A DNA stretch of 64,000 nucleotides from Geodermatophilus dictyosporus. GTDB taxonomy: Bacteria > Actinomycetota > Actinomycetes > Mycobacteriales > Geodermatophilaceae. Position 1 is the stretch's first letter. The number at the start of each line of letters is the position of its first letter. Below, piece by piece: positions 27,343 through 35,861 of this stretch. The notes under the pieces were generated by a model, which was given only the letters and a program-made list of their open reading frames with translations, had not been told where the DNA came from and did no database searches. The stretch lies in contig NZ_FOWQ01000001.1 in assembly GCF_900115505.1 (NCBI RefSeq), positions 372,001 through 436,000 on the forward strand. The letters are read 5' to 3'. The position numbers and the translations under genes were made by a program.

Positions 27343-27525
27343 GACGTGATGGTGGCAGGTGGAGTCCGGCAGGGCGCGGTGGCCCCGGAGTCGCTGTGGC
27401 GCAGGCCCGGCCGGGCCTCCGGGTCCACGGCGGGGTGGTCGCCCCCACGGGACCGTCATGCCGGCAGCCGCTACCGGGAGCCCGGTGCGCGGCTAGCCTG
27501 GGGACACCGCCGTCCGGGGGTCGTC

Positions 27526-28113
27526 ATGCGCCGCACCGTTCTGCTCGCTGCCTGCCTCACCCTGCTGGCCGGTTGCGGTCCTGGAGCCGGCGACGCCGCG
27601 CCGGGCGAGGTCGCCGCCGGCACCGACACGCCGATGCCCGTCGCGGACGTGGGGGACACCGTCGCGTTCACCGACCGGGCGGGCAGGGCGGCCAGCATCA
27701 CCCTGGACGGGGTCCGCCGCATCGACCGGGCGGACAGTTCCCAGCTCGTCGCCGAGGTCACGGTCGCCGCCGCCGACGGCGCCGTGTCCGTGGACCCGCT
27801 GCGCTTCCGGGCGCAGAAGGTGGAGGGTCCCACCGTCGAGCCGGGGGACGGCGTGGTCGGTCGTCCGGTGGAGGGTGGGATCGCCTTCGACGTCCCGGAG
27901 GGCGCGGTGGTGATCTCCTACGTCGAGCCGGACGGGGAGGCCCTGGTGGCGTTCCGGATCGACCCGGCGAGTCAGGCGTCCGCGGACGACGAGGTCGACC
28001 ATCCGCCCTTCAGTTGCGACATGGGCGTGGACGGCATCCCGGTCTGCGAGGGCGACGTCCCCGACTCGGTCGGCGTCTTCCGCACGCCCGACGGCGTCCT
28101 GGTCGGTGACTGA
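27526..28113 (+). CDS. lipoprotein, unknown
   Basis: A 195-aa secreted lipoprotein. The signal peptide ends in a good lipobox, LLAGC, with the acylated C17. The mature part has a beta-rich pattern (DVGDTVAFTDRAGRAASITL, then LVAEVTVAAADGAVSVDP, then GIAFDVPEGAVVISY), like DUF4352 or telomeric-repeat-like Ig folds, and two cysteines near the end (FSCDMGVDGIPVCEG) that may form a disulphide. No function known. Confidence 0.8.
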   Translation: MRRTVLLAACLTLLAGCGPGAGDAAPGEVAAGTDTPMPVADVGDTVAFTDRAGRAASITLDGVRRIDRADSSQLVAEVTVAAADGAVSVDPLRFRAQKVEGPTVEPGDGVVGRPVEGGIAFDVPEGAVVISYVEPDGEALVAFRIDPASQASADDEVDHPPFSCDMGVDGIPVCEGDVPDSVGVFRTPDGVLVGD

Positions 28114-28624
28114 CAGCGTCGTCGGGTGTGCGTCGCTGGACGTCAGGGGCACGTCCTCGGAGCGGTCGGTACGGATCTGTCCGTGCCCGCAGCTGCTCGA
28201 TGACGGTCCGGTGCACCTAGTCGTCGGACCGCCGACGTCGTCGCACCCGCGCGTGCCTGCGGTGTTCCTCGGCGTCGGCGACGACGGCCTCCGCACCGGG
28301 GCGACACGGGTCCTGCTGGTCGCGGAGTCGTCGCCTCGGACCTCGGTGACCGGTGGCTCGGGTCGATCCCGATCTCAGCGCCGTGGCGTGTGACCTCCCA
28401 CGGCTCGGCTGCCCGGGGTCACGGGGACGTCGTCCGGGCGCGCGGCTCCACCACCCTCACCGTGTACCGACACGGCCCGGATCGCAGGGGCAGGGCAGCG
28501 ACTCGGCCAGTTCGAGGCGGCGCTCGCGCAGGGCGACGACCCGGGCGTCGTGAGCACTCCGCCGACCCCGACGAGCCCGCGGGAGAGCCCGGTGACCGCC
28601 GCTGCGAGCCGACGGGGGACCACC
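28114..28624. other. no recognisable gene (about 500 bp)
   Basis: A short + frame (28106-28393, 95 codons) overlaps the lipoprotein end but matches nothing I know. On the minus strand this stretch contains only the non-conserved tail of the phosphodiesterase remnant. It begins the decayed zone. Confidence 0.5.
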
Positions 28625-28912
28625 GGCCGCGGCTGGTGTCGGGCAGCATGCCGGGCAGCCAGACCTGTCGGGCGAACAGGTCCGAGGCGCGACGGCCTGC
28701 GTCCCCGGCGACGTAGAGGGGGTCGTCGGAGAAGATCGCGTCCACGCCGTCGGCGATGAGGGCATCCCGCTGGTGTCGGCGGTTCACCGTGTAGCAGGCC
28801 ACCTCGACCCCCGCCGCGTGTGCCGCCGTGCAGACCGTCGAGGTGACGTGGCCGGCCTCCGGGCCGATCCAGCCGATGCCCTCGGCGCAGGCCCGGGCGA
28901 CGTCGCGCCGCC
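28419..28912 (-). pseudogene. glycerophosphodiester phosphodiesterase, C-terminal fragment
   Basis: The frame encodes the last part of a GDPD-type TIM barrel: AHAAGVEVACYTVNRRHQRD, ALIADGVDAIFSDDPLYVAG, then DLFARQVWLPGMLPD, a tail seen in actinobacterial GDPD proteins. The N-terminal half with the catalytic His and Glu residues is absent. The fragment stops being recognisable exactly where the SIR2 gene ends (28913). Either an insertion replaced the 5' half or the gene was cut by recombination. Recognisable homology covers about 28625-28912; the frame runs on to a stop at 28419. Confidence 0.65.
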
Positions 28913-30943
28913 TCAGCGGCCCGGATGGTGGATCCGCCTCGGCTTGCCGTCGAGCTGGTGGACGGTCAGCGTCGAGCCGAGCAGGATGCCGAAGCGCTCG
29001 AGGGAGAGCGCCCGACCGGTGGTCCATTCCCAGCCGTCGATGACGTCCGTGTCCCAGTCCTCCCATCCGAGGCACGGCGCCGGCCACACCCGCAGTCGCC
29101 ACTCCGGGCGGTCGAGCGAGAACTCGCGCAGCACCTCCCTCACCGGCAGACGAGGATCATCGACACGCAGGACGCGCCGGACCCGGCCGGTCCTCTCGAC
29201 GACCTCCAGCCAGTACTCGAGACTCCGGGGCGGGCTCTCGCCTCTCACCGCCGGCAGCACGCGGCTGGGGACCAGCCGACCAGCACGGAGGTCGGCTCGA
29301 GCCTCGCGGTTGAGCACACAGATGGTCAGTGACCGGATCGTGAGGGAGGGGGAGGAACCCCAGGCGCGGATCATCTCCACAACGGCGGACGACGGCGAGT
29401 TGACCCGGAGACTCCCGGCGCTCAAGGGAGGCATGAGCACGTCCTGGCACCCCGCCTCGGCGGCTACTTCCAGGACCTCGTGCACTGCAGGTGCGAGCAG
29501 GCGGACATCGCGCCACGAGCGGCCCGCCGGGGGAGATGCCGGCACCGCCGGACCCTCGTCGGGGGCGCGGGTCACCGTCGGTCGCATCTCCCACCCCTCG
29601 ACCTCGGTGGGATCCATCCGCACCCTGGCGACCAGGAGAAGCGGCCAGCGCCCCGGGTCTCGCGGTTCCCTCGGTTCCCAGATGAAGCGACGCCCGCGCG
29701 CTGGACGGAACATCGCCGACACGCGCTTGCTGTCGTCCACTGCCGATTCGGGGATGAGGTCCATGTCCGCCATGTACTGCCGTGATCGGCGGCCGGTCCG
29801 GAGGTAGCCCGGCTCGGAGCCTCCTCCGCTGACCACCACGCACGTGCTCGGTTCCCGTGTCCTGGGAAGTGGGCCGGCGGTGATGGTGAGGCGATCCGGT
29901 GTCTCCGGCCTCGACGACGACCGGACCGAAACGCCCCACAGGCTCGCGCACGGGGCCCCCGCGCTGCTCCCCAGCACAGCCTGGATCGTCGCGGGCAGCT
30001 CCTGGTGACCGGAGATCTCGTGGACCCAGATGCCGAAGTCGCGCTGCAACAGGTCGAGCTGCAGCCCACCACGCGTGGCGATGGCGAAGTGGGGATGGGG
30101 GCTCGGCCCGACCAGCTCGATGACCTGACCGAACAGGTCCATGAGGTACCGGTCCCCCAGTCCGCTGCCCAGGAACAGCAGCGAGCGGCTCCGGAAGACC
30201 TCGGCGAACGCCCGGCGGAAGCTCTCCGACCGGAGGGCGACGCGTCGGTAGTCGGCGTGACCGACCACCAGCTGGTCCTGCAGCTCTGCCGGCACAGCAG
30301 GCGAGGTCGTGCCCGACACCAGGCGTGGCCACGCCCAGTCCCTGTACAGGCACGTCTTCTCGACCCCGTCCCGGACTGGTAGCCCGATGGTCGCCTGGCC
30401 GCCGACGAAACCCTGGAGAGCCCAGAGGATGGGGGGACTGGGGTGGCTCAGGGAGCTGAGCACCCGGTGGCAGTCGGAGGACGACCGGCCGGCCAGCTGG
30501 TAGGGGGTGCTGCGTCCGTCCTCCTCACCAGCCCGCTTGTAGTGACGCCTGCGAAGAGCCCGCTGATGGGCAGCTGCCAGGAAGAGGTCGTCGTAGTTCG
30601 TCGTCATCACCAGCGGCCAGTCAGCCGCAGCCAGCGCCGTCGTCTGCGGCGGCGCGGATGACGGCTCCCCTTCCAGCAGTGCGTCACGGACGCTGTCGGC
30701 CGTGCTCTGGCCTCGGCCGTGGCGCAGGGCCTCGAGCGCCCTGTCGGCCTTGCGGATCAGGCTGAGGTCGTCGCCTCTGCCTTGGAACGGATCCGCCAGG
30801 TCCTGGGGCAGTCCTGACTTGCGCTGAAGCGTCTGCACCATCCCCTGCCAGTCCCGACACACTGTGCGGCTCATACCGGCTCCCAGGAACGGCACGAGAC
30901 GTCCAGCCAGGCGGGTAGCTCGCATCTCCTCCAGGACGTCCAT
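28913..30943 (-). CDS. SIR2-like domain protein with macro-like middle region
   Basis: A 676-aa protein from ATG 30943. The N-terminal SIR2-like domain shows the NAD-loop LVPFLGAGMSR (17-26), TTNYDDLF (114-121) and the second nucleotide strand LLFLGSGLGD (255-264). The site where SIR2 proteins usually carry the catalytic histidine (LHG) reads LQG, with Q177. Residues about 365-550 resemble a macro domain (CVVVSGGGSEPGYLR; then AAEAGCQDVLMPPLSAGSLR). The last 110 residues are unassigned. SIR2 fused to an ADP-ribose-type sensor is known from Thoeris-like anti-phage proteins, so a defence role is inferred. The gene sits in a mosaic zone beside a truncated gene. Confidence 0.75.
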   Translation of the reverse strand: MDVLEEMRATRLAGRLVPFLGAGMSRTVCRDWQGMVQTLQRKSGLPQDLADPFQGRGDDLSLIRKADRALEALRHGRGQSTADSVRDALLEGEPSSAPPQTTALAAADWPLVMTTNYDDLFLAAAHQRALRRRHYKRAGEEDGRSTPYQLAGRSSSDCHRVLSSLSHPSPPILWALQGFVGGQATIGLPVRDGVEKTCLYRDWAWPRLVSGTTSPAVPAELQDQLVVGHADYRRVALRSESFRRAFAEVFRSRSLLFLGSGLGDRYLMDLFGQVIELVGPSPHPHFAIATRGGLQLDLLQRDFGIWVHEISGHQELPATIQAVLGSSAGAPCASLWGVSVRSSSRPETPDRLTITAGPLPRTREPSTCVVVSGGGSEPGYLRTGRRSRQYMADMDLIPESAVDDSKRVSAMFRPARGRRFIWEPREPRDPGRWPLLLVARVRMDPTEVEGWEMRPTVTRAPDEGPAVPASPPAGRSWRDVRLLAPAVHEVLEVAAEAGCQDVLMPPLSAGSLRVNSPSSAVVEMIRAWGSSPSLTIRSLTICVLNREARADLRAGRLVPSRVLPAVRGESPPRSLEYWLEVVERTGRVRRVLRVDDPRLPVREVLREFSLDRPEWRLRVWPAPCLGWEDWDTDVIDGWEWTTGRALSLERFGILLGSTLTVHQLDGKPRRIHHPGR

Positions 30944-31454
30944 CGCAGGCTCAGCCCCTCCGCTCCGGACCGCGGGCCGCGGACACCGGAGTGCTCCGGG
31001 TTCTGGCGTACCCCTCCGCCGCATCCCGGTTCAGCGAAGCCGATCGTGCGTCACCACACCGTCACTGCACCGTTCCCACAGTCGGCAGGGTGAGGTGGTG
31101 GCGGCGCTGGAGCGTGCGTGGGAACGCCGCGGCGGGGTCGGCTACCGGAGCGGTCCACGTCGAGTCGCACCCACGCAGGTCCAGCTCGCCGAGTGAGCGC
31201 AGTGGCCGACAGCTCACTGCACGGGCCGCTCAGAGCGCCTCGACCCGGTGCCTCGAGCGTCGTCCGCACGTCCCCGGGACCTGGACGGGAAACCGCCCCG
31301 GGCTCTTGATCCGCAGGAACACGGAGCGGTGCTGTGTCCGAAGGGCGACTCGCAACACACGCACGCGGACATGGCTGTGGTGCTTGTAACCGCACACCGT
31401 CCCGGACCGGGACTCCGCCCGGTCGCAGTTGTGAGGACCTGGAGCGCTCCGCCA
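30944..31454. other. no convincing gene (about 510 bp)
   Basis: No frame in this stretch has a recognisable protein on either strand. It must hold the promoter of the SIR2 gene and the 3' flank of the membrane protein gene. Composition is visibly less GC-rich than the flanking chromosome. Confidence 0.5.
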
Positions 31455-32219
31455 TTAGTTCTCGTCTTGCCGGACGAGGATCTCAATGGCTTCATGGACG
31501 GGGGTGCTGAAGCCCTTGCGGTGAGCCTCCGTGTTCGATCGCAGATCCGCCAGCCGAGGAAAGACATCTGGTCGGCACAACTCGATCCAGGGCACGAGGC
31601 TGGAAGCGACATCGATCGAGGTTGGTGGTGAGCTCTTCTTCGCCAAGCTCTCCGCGACTGCTTCGTCCCACTTGGCTGACGCGAGCTCGATGGCGTGCAT
31701 CCGGCCGTATTGTGCGGCGTATTCGTCGATGATCGCTTCTAGGTAGTCCGACACCCGCCGAAGCAACGCGCTCACCAACTTGACACCTTCGTACCCTCCA
31801 CACAGCCTAGGCCGCGAACGCACCGCCCAGTCGACATCCAGCGCCTTGACCCGCGCGGCCACGAGTTCATGCACTTGATCTGCATACGTGCGTACCGAAC
31901 GGTCAGCGCCGATGCGCACTGCGGCTGTCCTCGATGCGTTGTGGACCTCGCGTAGGACTCCGATGAGCTGCAACCTCAGATCGTGGTCGCTCCTCCGATC
32001 ATCCAGAGCACGGTTGTGCGCGGACAACACCGAGGTGACTCCGCCGGTGACGAGGACCCCGACCGTCAAGGCCAGCAAGGCCTTTGGCACCTCACTCCAG
32101 AAGTCCTCCGCAGAGAGTGTCCCCACCAGCCACACGATGACCGACGTCGCGCCCAGCAGGAGAAGTGCCATCGCGACGGTGTAGGACAGGAAGCGCCAAC
32201 TGGGCGCCGAAGTGCGCAT
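31455..32219 (-). CDS. two-TM membrane protein in low-GC island
   Basis: A 254-aa protein with two membrane helices (about 12-34 and 45-66) and a mainly helical cytoplasmic part of 185 residues (SDHDLRLQLIGVLREVHNAS, then LVSALLRRVSDYLEAIIDEY). It ends in TAA, rare here. Base composition is low for this genome; 31621-31680 is 60% GC by count, against 83% for an eCIS stretch such as 56101-56160. That suggests recent transfer. It lies upstream of the SIR2 gene on the same strand, 511 bp away. A membrane effector or sensor beside a SIR2 protein is possible; no family recognised. Confidence 0.7.
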   Translation of the reverse strand: MRTSAPSWRFLSYTVAMALLLLGATSVIVWLVGTLSAEDFWSEVPKALLALTVGVLVTGGVTSVLSAHNRALDDRRSDHDLRLQLIGVLREVHNASRTAAVRIGADRSVRTYADQVHELVAARVKALDVDWAVRSRPRLCGGYEGVKLVSALLRRVSDYLEAIIDEYAAQYGRMHAIELASAKWDEAVAESLAKKSSPPTSIDVASSLVPWIELCRPDVFPRLADLRSNTEAHRKGFSTPVHEAIEILVRQDEN

Positions 32220-32739
32220 CTACGTCCCCTATGGGCTGGTGCTTTCTCGTGCTGGTGAGCACTCGCGCGCCCGAGAACAGTGCCCGAGACCATGGAGCAT
32301 CGACAGGTGACTCGACCTGGTCCCGGCAGGGGATGCAGACGCCGACCGGACGAACAACGGCACCGTCGGTACGGGGATCCGGCGGCTTCCGGACTCCGGT
32401 GCAGCCAGCCACCCAGGGCGACAGCACCATCCGCCAGCGGCAGTAGGACCATCGCTGACAACGATCCGGGCCACAGCGGTGGTTGTCGCAAGAGCCTCAA
32501 CCCGCGTCGACCGTGTGGCGCTGACCGTTCCGGCTGCTGTCCGCCGAGACCATCGCTCCACGGGCCAACGATGCATGCCAGTCGTCACCGGTACGTCACG
32601 TCTTCACCACGTGCTCAGTCACGTAGTCACCGTCGGAGGACCACGGAGCCTGCGTCTCGACAGCCCAACCTCGGGACGGGCGGCTGTCGGCCGGGCGACG
32701 TCGAGCATCATCCAGCACGCGGGAACGGCTGCGGCAGTT
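32220..32739. other. no convincing gene (about 520 bp)
   Basis: Several short overlapping frames exist but none resembles a protein. The stretch lies between the low-GC membrane protein and a regulator remnant and may hold unrecognisable 5' sequence of the latter. Confidence 0.45.
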
Positions 32740-33064
32740 GCGCATGCACGCGCTGGAGTGGTCGCCGCACGGCTGGCCGCGGCCGGGCGTTTCGGCGAGG
32801 CGCTGCAGGCCGCTTACGCCGCCTTCCGGACCGAGCCGTTGCGCGAGTGCGCCCACCGCGTGGTTGTCCGCGTGCACGGGCTGAGGTCAACGCCGCTGAC
32901 GCGCTACGGGCGTGTGAGCAGTCCTGGATCGCCCCCGCGAGGAGACGGCGGTGCAGCCGAGCGAGAGCACGATGCGGCTGATGGCGGGGCTGCGCCCAGC
33001 GACCCGGCTCGTCACGATCCGGGGGTGCAGTGCGTGTGACGCTGCGGTGACGACCCTGCCATAG
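32740..33064 (+). pseudogene. SARP/BTAD-type regulator, C-terminal remnant with two frame changes
   Basis: Three frames in sequence spell the end of a bacterial transcriptional activator domain. Frame 1 (to about 32876) gives AAAGRFGEALQAAYAAFRTE then PLRECAHRVVVRVH. Frame 2 (from 32874) gives ARAEVNAADALRACEQSW. Frame 3 (from 32939) gives EETAVQPSESTMRLMAGLRP and ends in TAG at 33062-33064. Together they match the TPR-like BTAD pattern AHR-x-x-x-R-x-H ... AL-x-x-YE ... EE-x-x-V-x-PS. No DNA-binding domain is left, so this is a decayed regulator. Confidence 0.65.
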
Positions 33065-33129
33065 CGTCGTCCGTCGCCTCTGGGCGCCTCGCCCGGAGCC
33101 GTGGCGCCCGTCCGGCAGGAGGCGACGTG

Positions 33130-33734
33130 ATGGGGGAGTCACCTGCTGGTCGGACACCGGTCCGGGGCGCCGCGCGCCCGCAGTTGAGATGGCGAGCCAG
33201 CCCATCGGGCCTCGTCGACGACAGCCCCGGCAACGTCGGCGTCCGGCACGACGTCATGGCCTCGGTCTACGAGTTCCTGGGCCGCCTGCACGGGTCCGGT
33301 CGGTACGCTCCGCCCTGGCCCAACGGCCGGCTTCCTTACAGCTACCCACCCGGTACGGCTCGGGTCAGCAGGAGCGCTCGCTGCGCCTGCTGCACCACGC
33401 CGGCGCCTTCGCCTGCACGAGGTGGACCAACGTGTGGTTCCCCGCCGCCGCCGGACCCCGCGGGGACCCGTTCGGCGGTCCGCTGTCGGGCCTGTTCGGA
33501 CCGGGGGTGGTCGACCGGGAGGTCACCGCGGGCCCCTGGGGGACCCGGCACCGGCCGTTCCGGGCCCACACCGGGTACTGGAGCGACCCGGACGGCGGCT
33601 CCGGCGGCCACCCGAGTGGGCACCACGTGCGACTGCTGCGCGAGGCACTGGACCTCGACAGCACGGACTGGCTGACCGACGTGCTGACGCCCCGGCCGGC
33701 CGCTCCCACCCCGCGGGAGCCCGCCGATGCCTGA
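33130..33734 (+). pseudogene. unknown protein, frameshifted, coupled to double-cupin gene
   Basis: ATG 33130 follows AGGAGG with 7-nt spacing. The first frame reads GNVGVRHDVMASVYEFLGRL then APPWPNGRLPYSYPPGT. Near 33350 the sense moves to another frame, YGSGQQERSLRLLHHAGAFA, TRWTNVWFPAAAGPRGDPFG, ending at 33734. The stop overlaps the cupin ATG (33727) by 8 bp, so the pair was one transcript. Joined, the protein would be about 200 aa. No known domain; two tryptophan-rich stretches. A single-base event explains the break; a programmed shift or sequencing error cannot be excluded. Confidence 0.6.
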
Positions 33735-34578
33735 CCCGGCGCTGGTGGACCCGCACCGCCTCCCCGAGGAAGCGGACCGGACCGCGCCGATGGGCGGCTG
33801 GCAGCTCCGCCGGGTGCACCGCACGGACGGCGGCGAGCTGACCTCGGCGATCCTGCCGGCCGGCCACACCACCCCTGCCGCCTGGCATGACGGAGTCAGC
33901 GAGATCTGGTACGTCTGCGCCGGTGTCGGACAGGTGTGGACACACGACGGTGCGACAGCACGGACCGTGGACCTGCGACCGGGGCGGTCACTCCTGTTGT
34001 CCCCGGGACTCCGGTACCAGGTCAGGTCGACAGCGGTCGACGCCGTGGAGCTGGTCCTCGCCGTCCTGCCACCGTGGGACACCGGACGGACTCACCTGAC
34101 GAAGGGCCCGTGGACCCCGAGCCGCGACGCCGGGCCGGAGCCGGTGCTGGAGGAGCCGCCGGCCGAGTCGTCGTCCACCGCCGTGGAGGTGCGCGACCTG
34201 CCCTGGGCGGCGGACTACGCGGCGCCGGACGGCTCGGAGATCCGGCTGCTGCCGACCCTCGCGGCCGGCGGGCTGGTGCACTGCCTCGTGCACCCCGGAC
34301 AGCGCACGCGAGCGGTGCGGCACCGGACGGTGACCGAGCTCTGGTACGTCCTCGACGGACTCGGTGAACTCGCCCGGTGGGATGGCGGGGTCGACGCCGC
34401 ACCGCGCGTGCTGACGCTGCGCTCCGGGACCAGCGTCGGCATCCCGGTGCGGACCGCGTTCCAGTTCCGCTGCACGGGGCTCGACCCGCTGCGGCTGCTG
34501 TTGCTGACCATGCCCCAGTGGCCGGGTGCTGACGAGGCGGACACCAGCGTCGGCGAGCTCGACGCGTGGTCTACGTGA
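33727..34578 (+). CDS. double-cupin domain protein
   Basis: A 283-aa protein made of two cupin barrels. The first (about 20-120) has GHTTPAAWHDGVSEIWYVCA and PGRSLLLSPGLRYQ. The second (about 150-270) has HPGQRTRAVRHRTVTELWYV and SGTSVGIPVRTAFQF. The metal ligands are only partly conserved (the second barrel has H-x-R-x-V-x-E rather than H-x-H). Could be a sensor, isomerase or oxygenase. Overlaps the frameshifted gene upstream. Confidence 0.75.
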   Translation: MPDPALVDPHRLPEEADRTAPMGGWQLRRVHRTDGGELTSAILPAGHTTPAAWHDGVSEIWYVCAGVGQVWTHDGATARTVDLRPGRSLLLSPGLRYQVRSTAVDAVELVLAVLPPWDTGRTHLTKGPWTPSRDAGPEPVLEEPPAESSSTAVEVRDLPWAADYAAPDGSEIRLLPTLAAGGLVHCLVHPGQRTRAVRHRTVTELWYVLDGLGELARWDGGVDAAPRVLTLRSGTSVGIPVRTAFQFRCTGLDPLRLLLLTMPQWPGADEADTSVGELDAWST

Positions 34579-34903
34579 GGAGGCCCGTGCGCGGGTCGAA
34601 CACACGCACACGGGGGGTGGCGCGCAGGACCGAGGGGCAGCTGATTGGGCAGACCGCGGCGCTCGACGGAGGAGGGCGCACGGTGACCGTCGTGGCCGAG
34701 GAGGCCGGGTGCGTGCTGACCCTGCCCGCGGGGACCTCCCGCCGGCGACTGCAGGAGGCGCCGGGGCGGCCTTCGAGGTCGCGGTGTCCACCGCGAGGGT
34801 CCTGCGTGACGACGGCCGGGCCACGGCCGCCTGCCAGCACGCGAGGGACGTCGCGACGGAGCCGGGACGGCCGCGCGACGCTGCCGTGACGGCGTCCGCC
34901 TAG
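34566..34903 (+). pseudogene. cyclic-nucleotide-binding domain remnant, frameshifted
   Basis: The frame from 34566 gives GQLIGQTAALDGGGRTVTVV, EEAGCVLTLPAGTSRR, the phosphate-binding core pattern of Crp-type domains (G-E-x-A-L ... R-x-A-T-V). Near 34765 the sense continues in another frame as AAFEVAVSTARVLRDDGRA and stops at 34903. The N-terminal half of the domain and any effector part are missing. It resembles the cNMP tail of the MFS gene at 16.6 kb in kind, though not in detail. Confidence 0.55.
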
Positions 34904-35025
34904 CGTCGTCCGTCCGTGGGCCGGGACACGTCAGTGCACGCGGAGGTCGGGGCACCGACCGTGCCCGCAGCCCGTCGGAGGGACCCCTCGCTGCGGCTCG
35001 TGACCCGGTACAGGAAGGACAGTCG

Positions 35026-35853
35026 ATGGCCGTCGGAACCACGTCCTCCCCCCAGGCGGGGGCACCTGTGCGGTGGCGAAGGAGCGCTCGCCGCCTCACC
35101 CCCGGGCAGGTCGCGCTGCTGCGCGAGGCATTCACCGCGACGATGGCGATCGGTGACGAGCGGGGCTACAACCACTTCGCCGGCCTGCACGGTCTCCCGC
35201 GCCCCATGGACTGCACCGTCGCCCACGGACGGCCGTTCTTCCTGCCCTGGCACCGCGCCTACCTGTACTTCTTCGAGCGAGCGCTCCGCGACCAAGTGCC
35301 GGAGGCGATGCTGACCTGGTGGGACTGGCGGACGCCGACGATCCCGGCGGTCTTCGCGGCGGAGCAGGATCCCGAGGGCCGGCCGAACCCGCTGTTCTCC
35401 GCCCCCGTGGACCCCATCGCACTGGAGCAGGGGGCGGCCGCCCGGCCACCGGTCCTCGCGGCGGAGTGGACCGAGCGTGACCCCGGCGCGCCGGGCACCC
35501 CTCCGCTCCCGACGGCCCAGGACGTCCAGAGCGCCCTCGAGCAGACCGACTACTCGTCCTTCACCGAGGCGCTGGAGGAGCTGCACAACCGCGTGCACCT
35601 CTGGACCGGCGGCCGGTTCGGTCACATGCGGCTGGTCGAGTTCTCCAGCTTCGACCCGATCTTCTGGGCGCACCACGCGATGGTCGACCGGATCTGGCGG
35701 TTGTGGCAGCTGGGGCACCCCGGAGCACGTCCGCCCGCATCGATCCTTCGGACGGCTCTGTCGCCGTTCCCCATGACGGTGGAGCAGACACTGGACACGA
35801 CAGCGCTCGGTTACGACTACGCCGTCTCCACGAGCTCGGCATCGACTCCCTGA
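35026..35853 (+). CDS. tyrosinase (type-3 copper)
   Basis: A 275-aa catalytic domain. CuA ligands are expected among H50, H55, H67 (CTVAHGRPFFLPW) and H76 (PWHRAYLYFFE). CuB ligands are H187 and H191 (HNRVH) and H217 (FWAHHAMVDRIW). The enzyme oxidises phenols to quinones and is used for melanin or product tailoring. It lacks the C-terminal domain found in longer relatives; that part seems to be a separate gene 8 bp downstream. No MelC1-type caddie protein is nearby. Confidence 0.9.
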   Translation: MAVGTTSSPQAGAPVRWRRSARRLTPGQVALLREAFTATMAIGDERGYNHFAGLHGLPRPMDCTVAHGRPFFLPWHRAYLYFFERALRDQVPEAMLTWWDWRTPTIPAVFAAEQDPEGRPNPLFSAPVDPIALEQGAAARPPVLAAEWTERDPGAPGTPPLPTAQDVQSALEQTDYSSFTEALEELHNRVHLWTGGRFGHMRLVEFSSFDPIFWAHHAMVDRIWRLWQLGHPGARPPASILRTALSPFPMTVEQTLDTTALGYDYAVSTSSASTP

Positions 35854-35861
35854 AGGCAGCC

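Noticed and set aside
28106..28393. A 95-codon + frame overlapping the lipoprotein end
   Set aside because: No ribosome site of its own, no known pattern, and composition does not separate it from chance.
31051..31455. A 134-codon minus-strand frame between the SIR2 and membrane protein genes
   Set aside because: Arg/Pro-rich chance-like translation, no strand/helix pattern.
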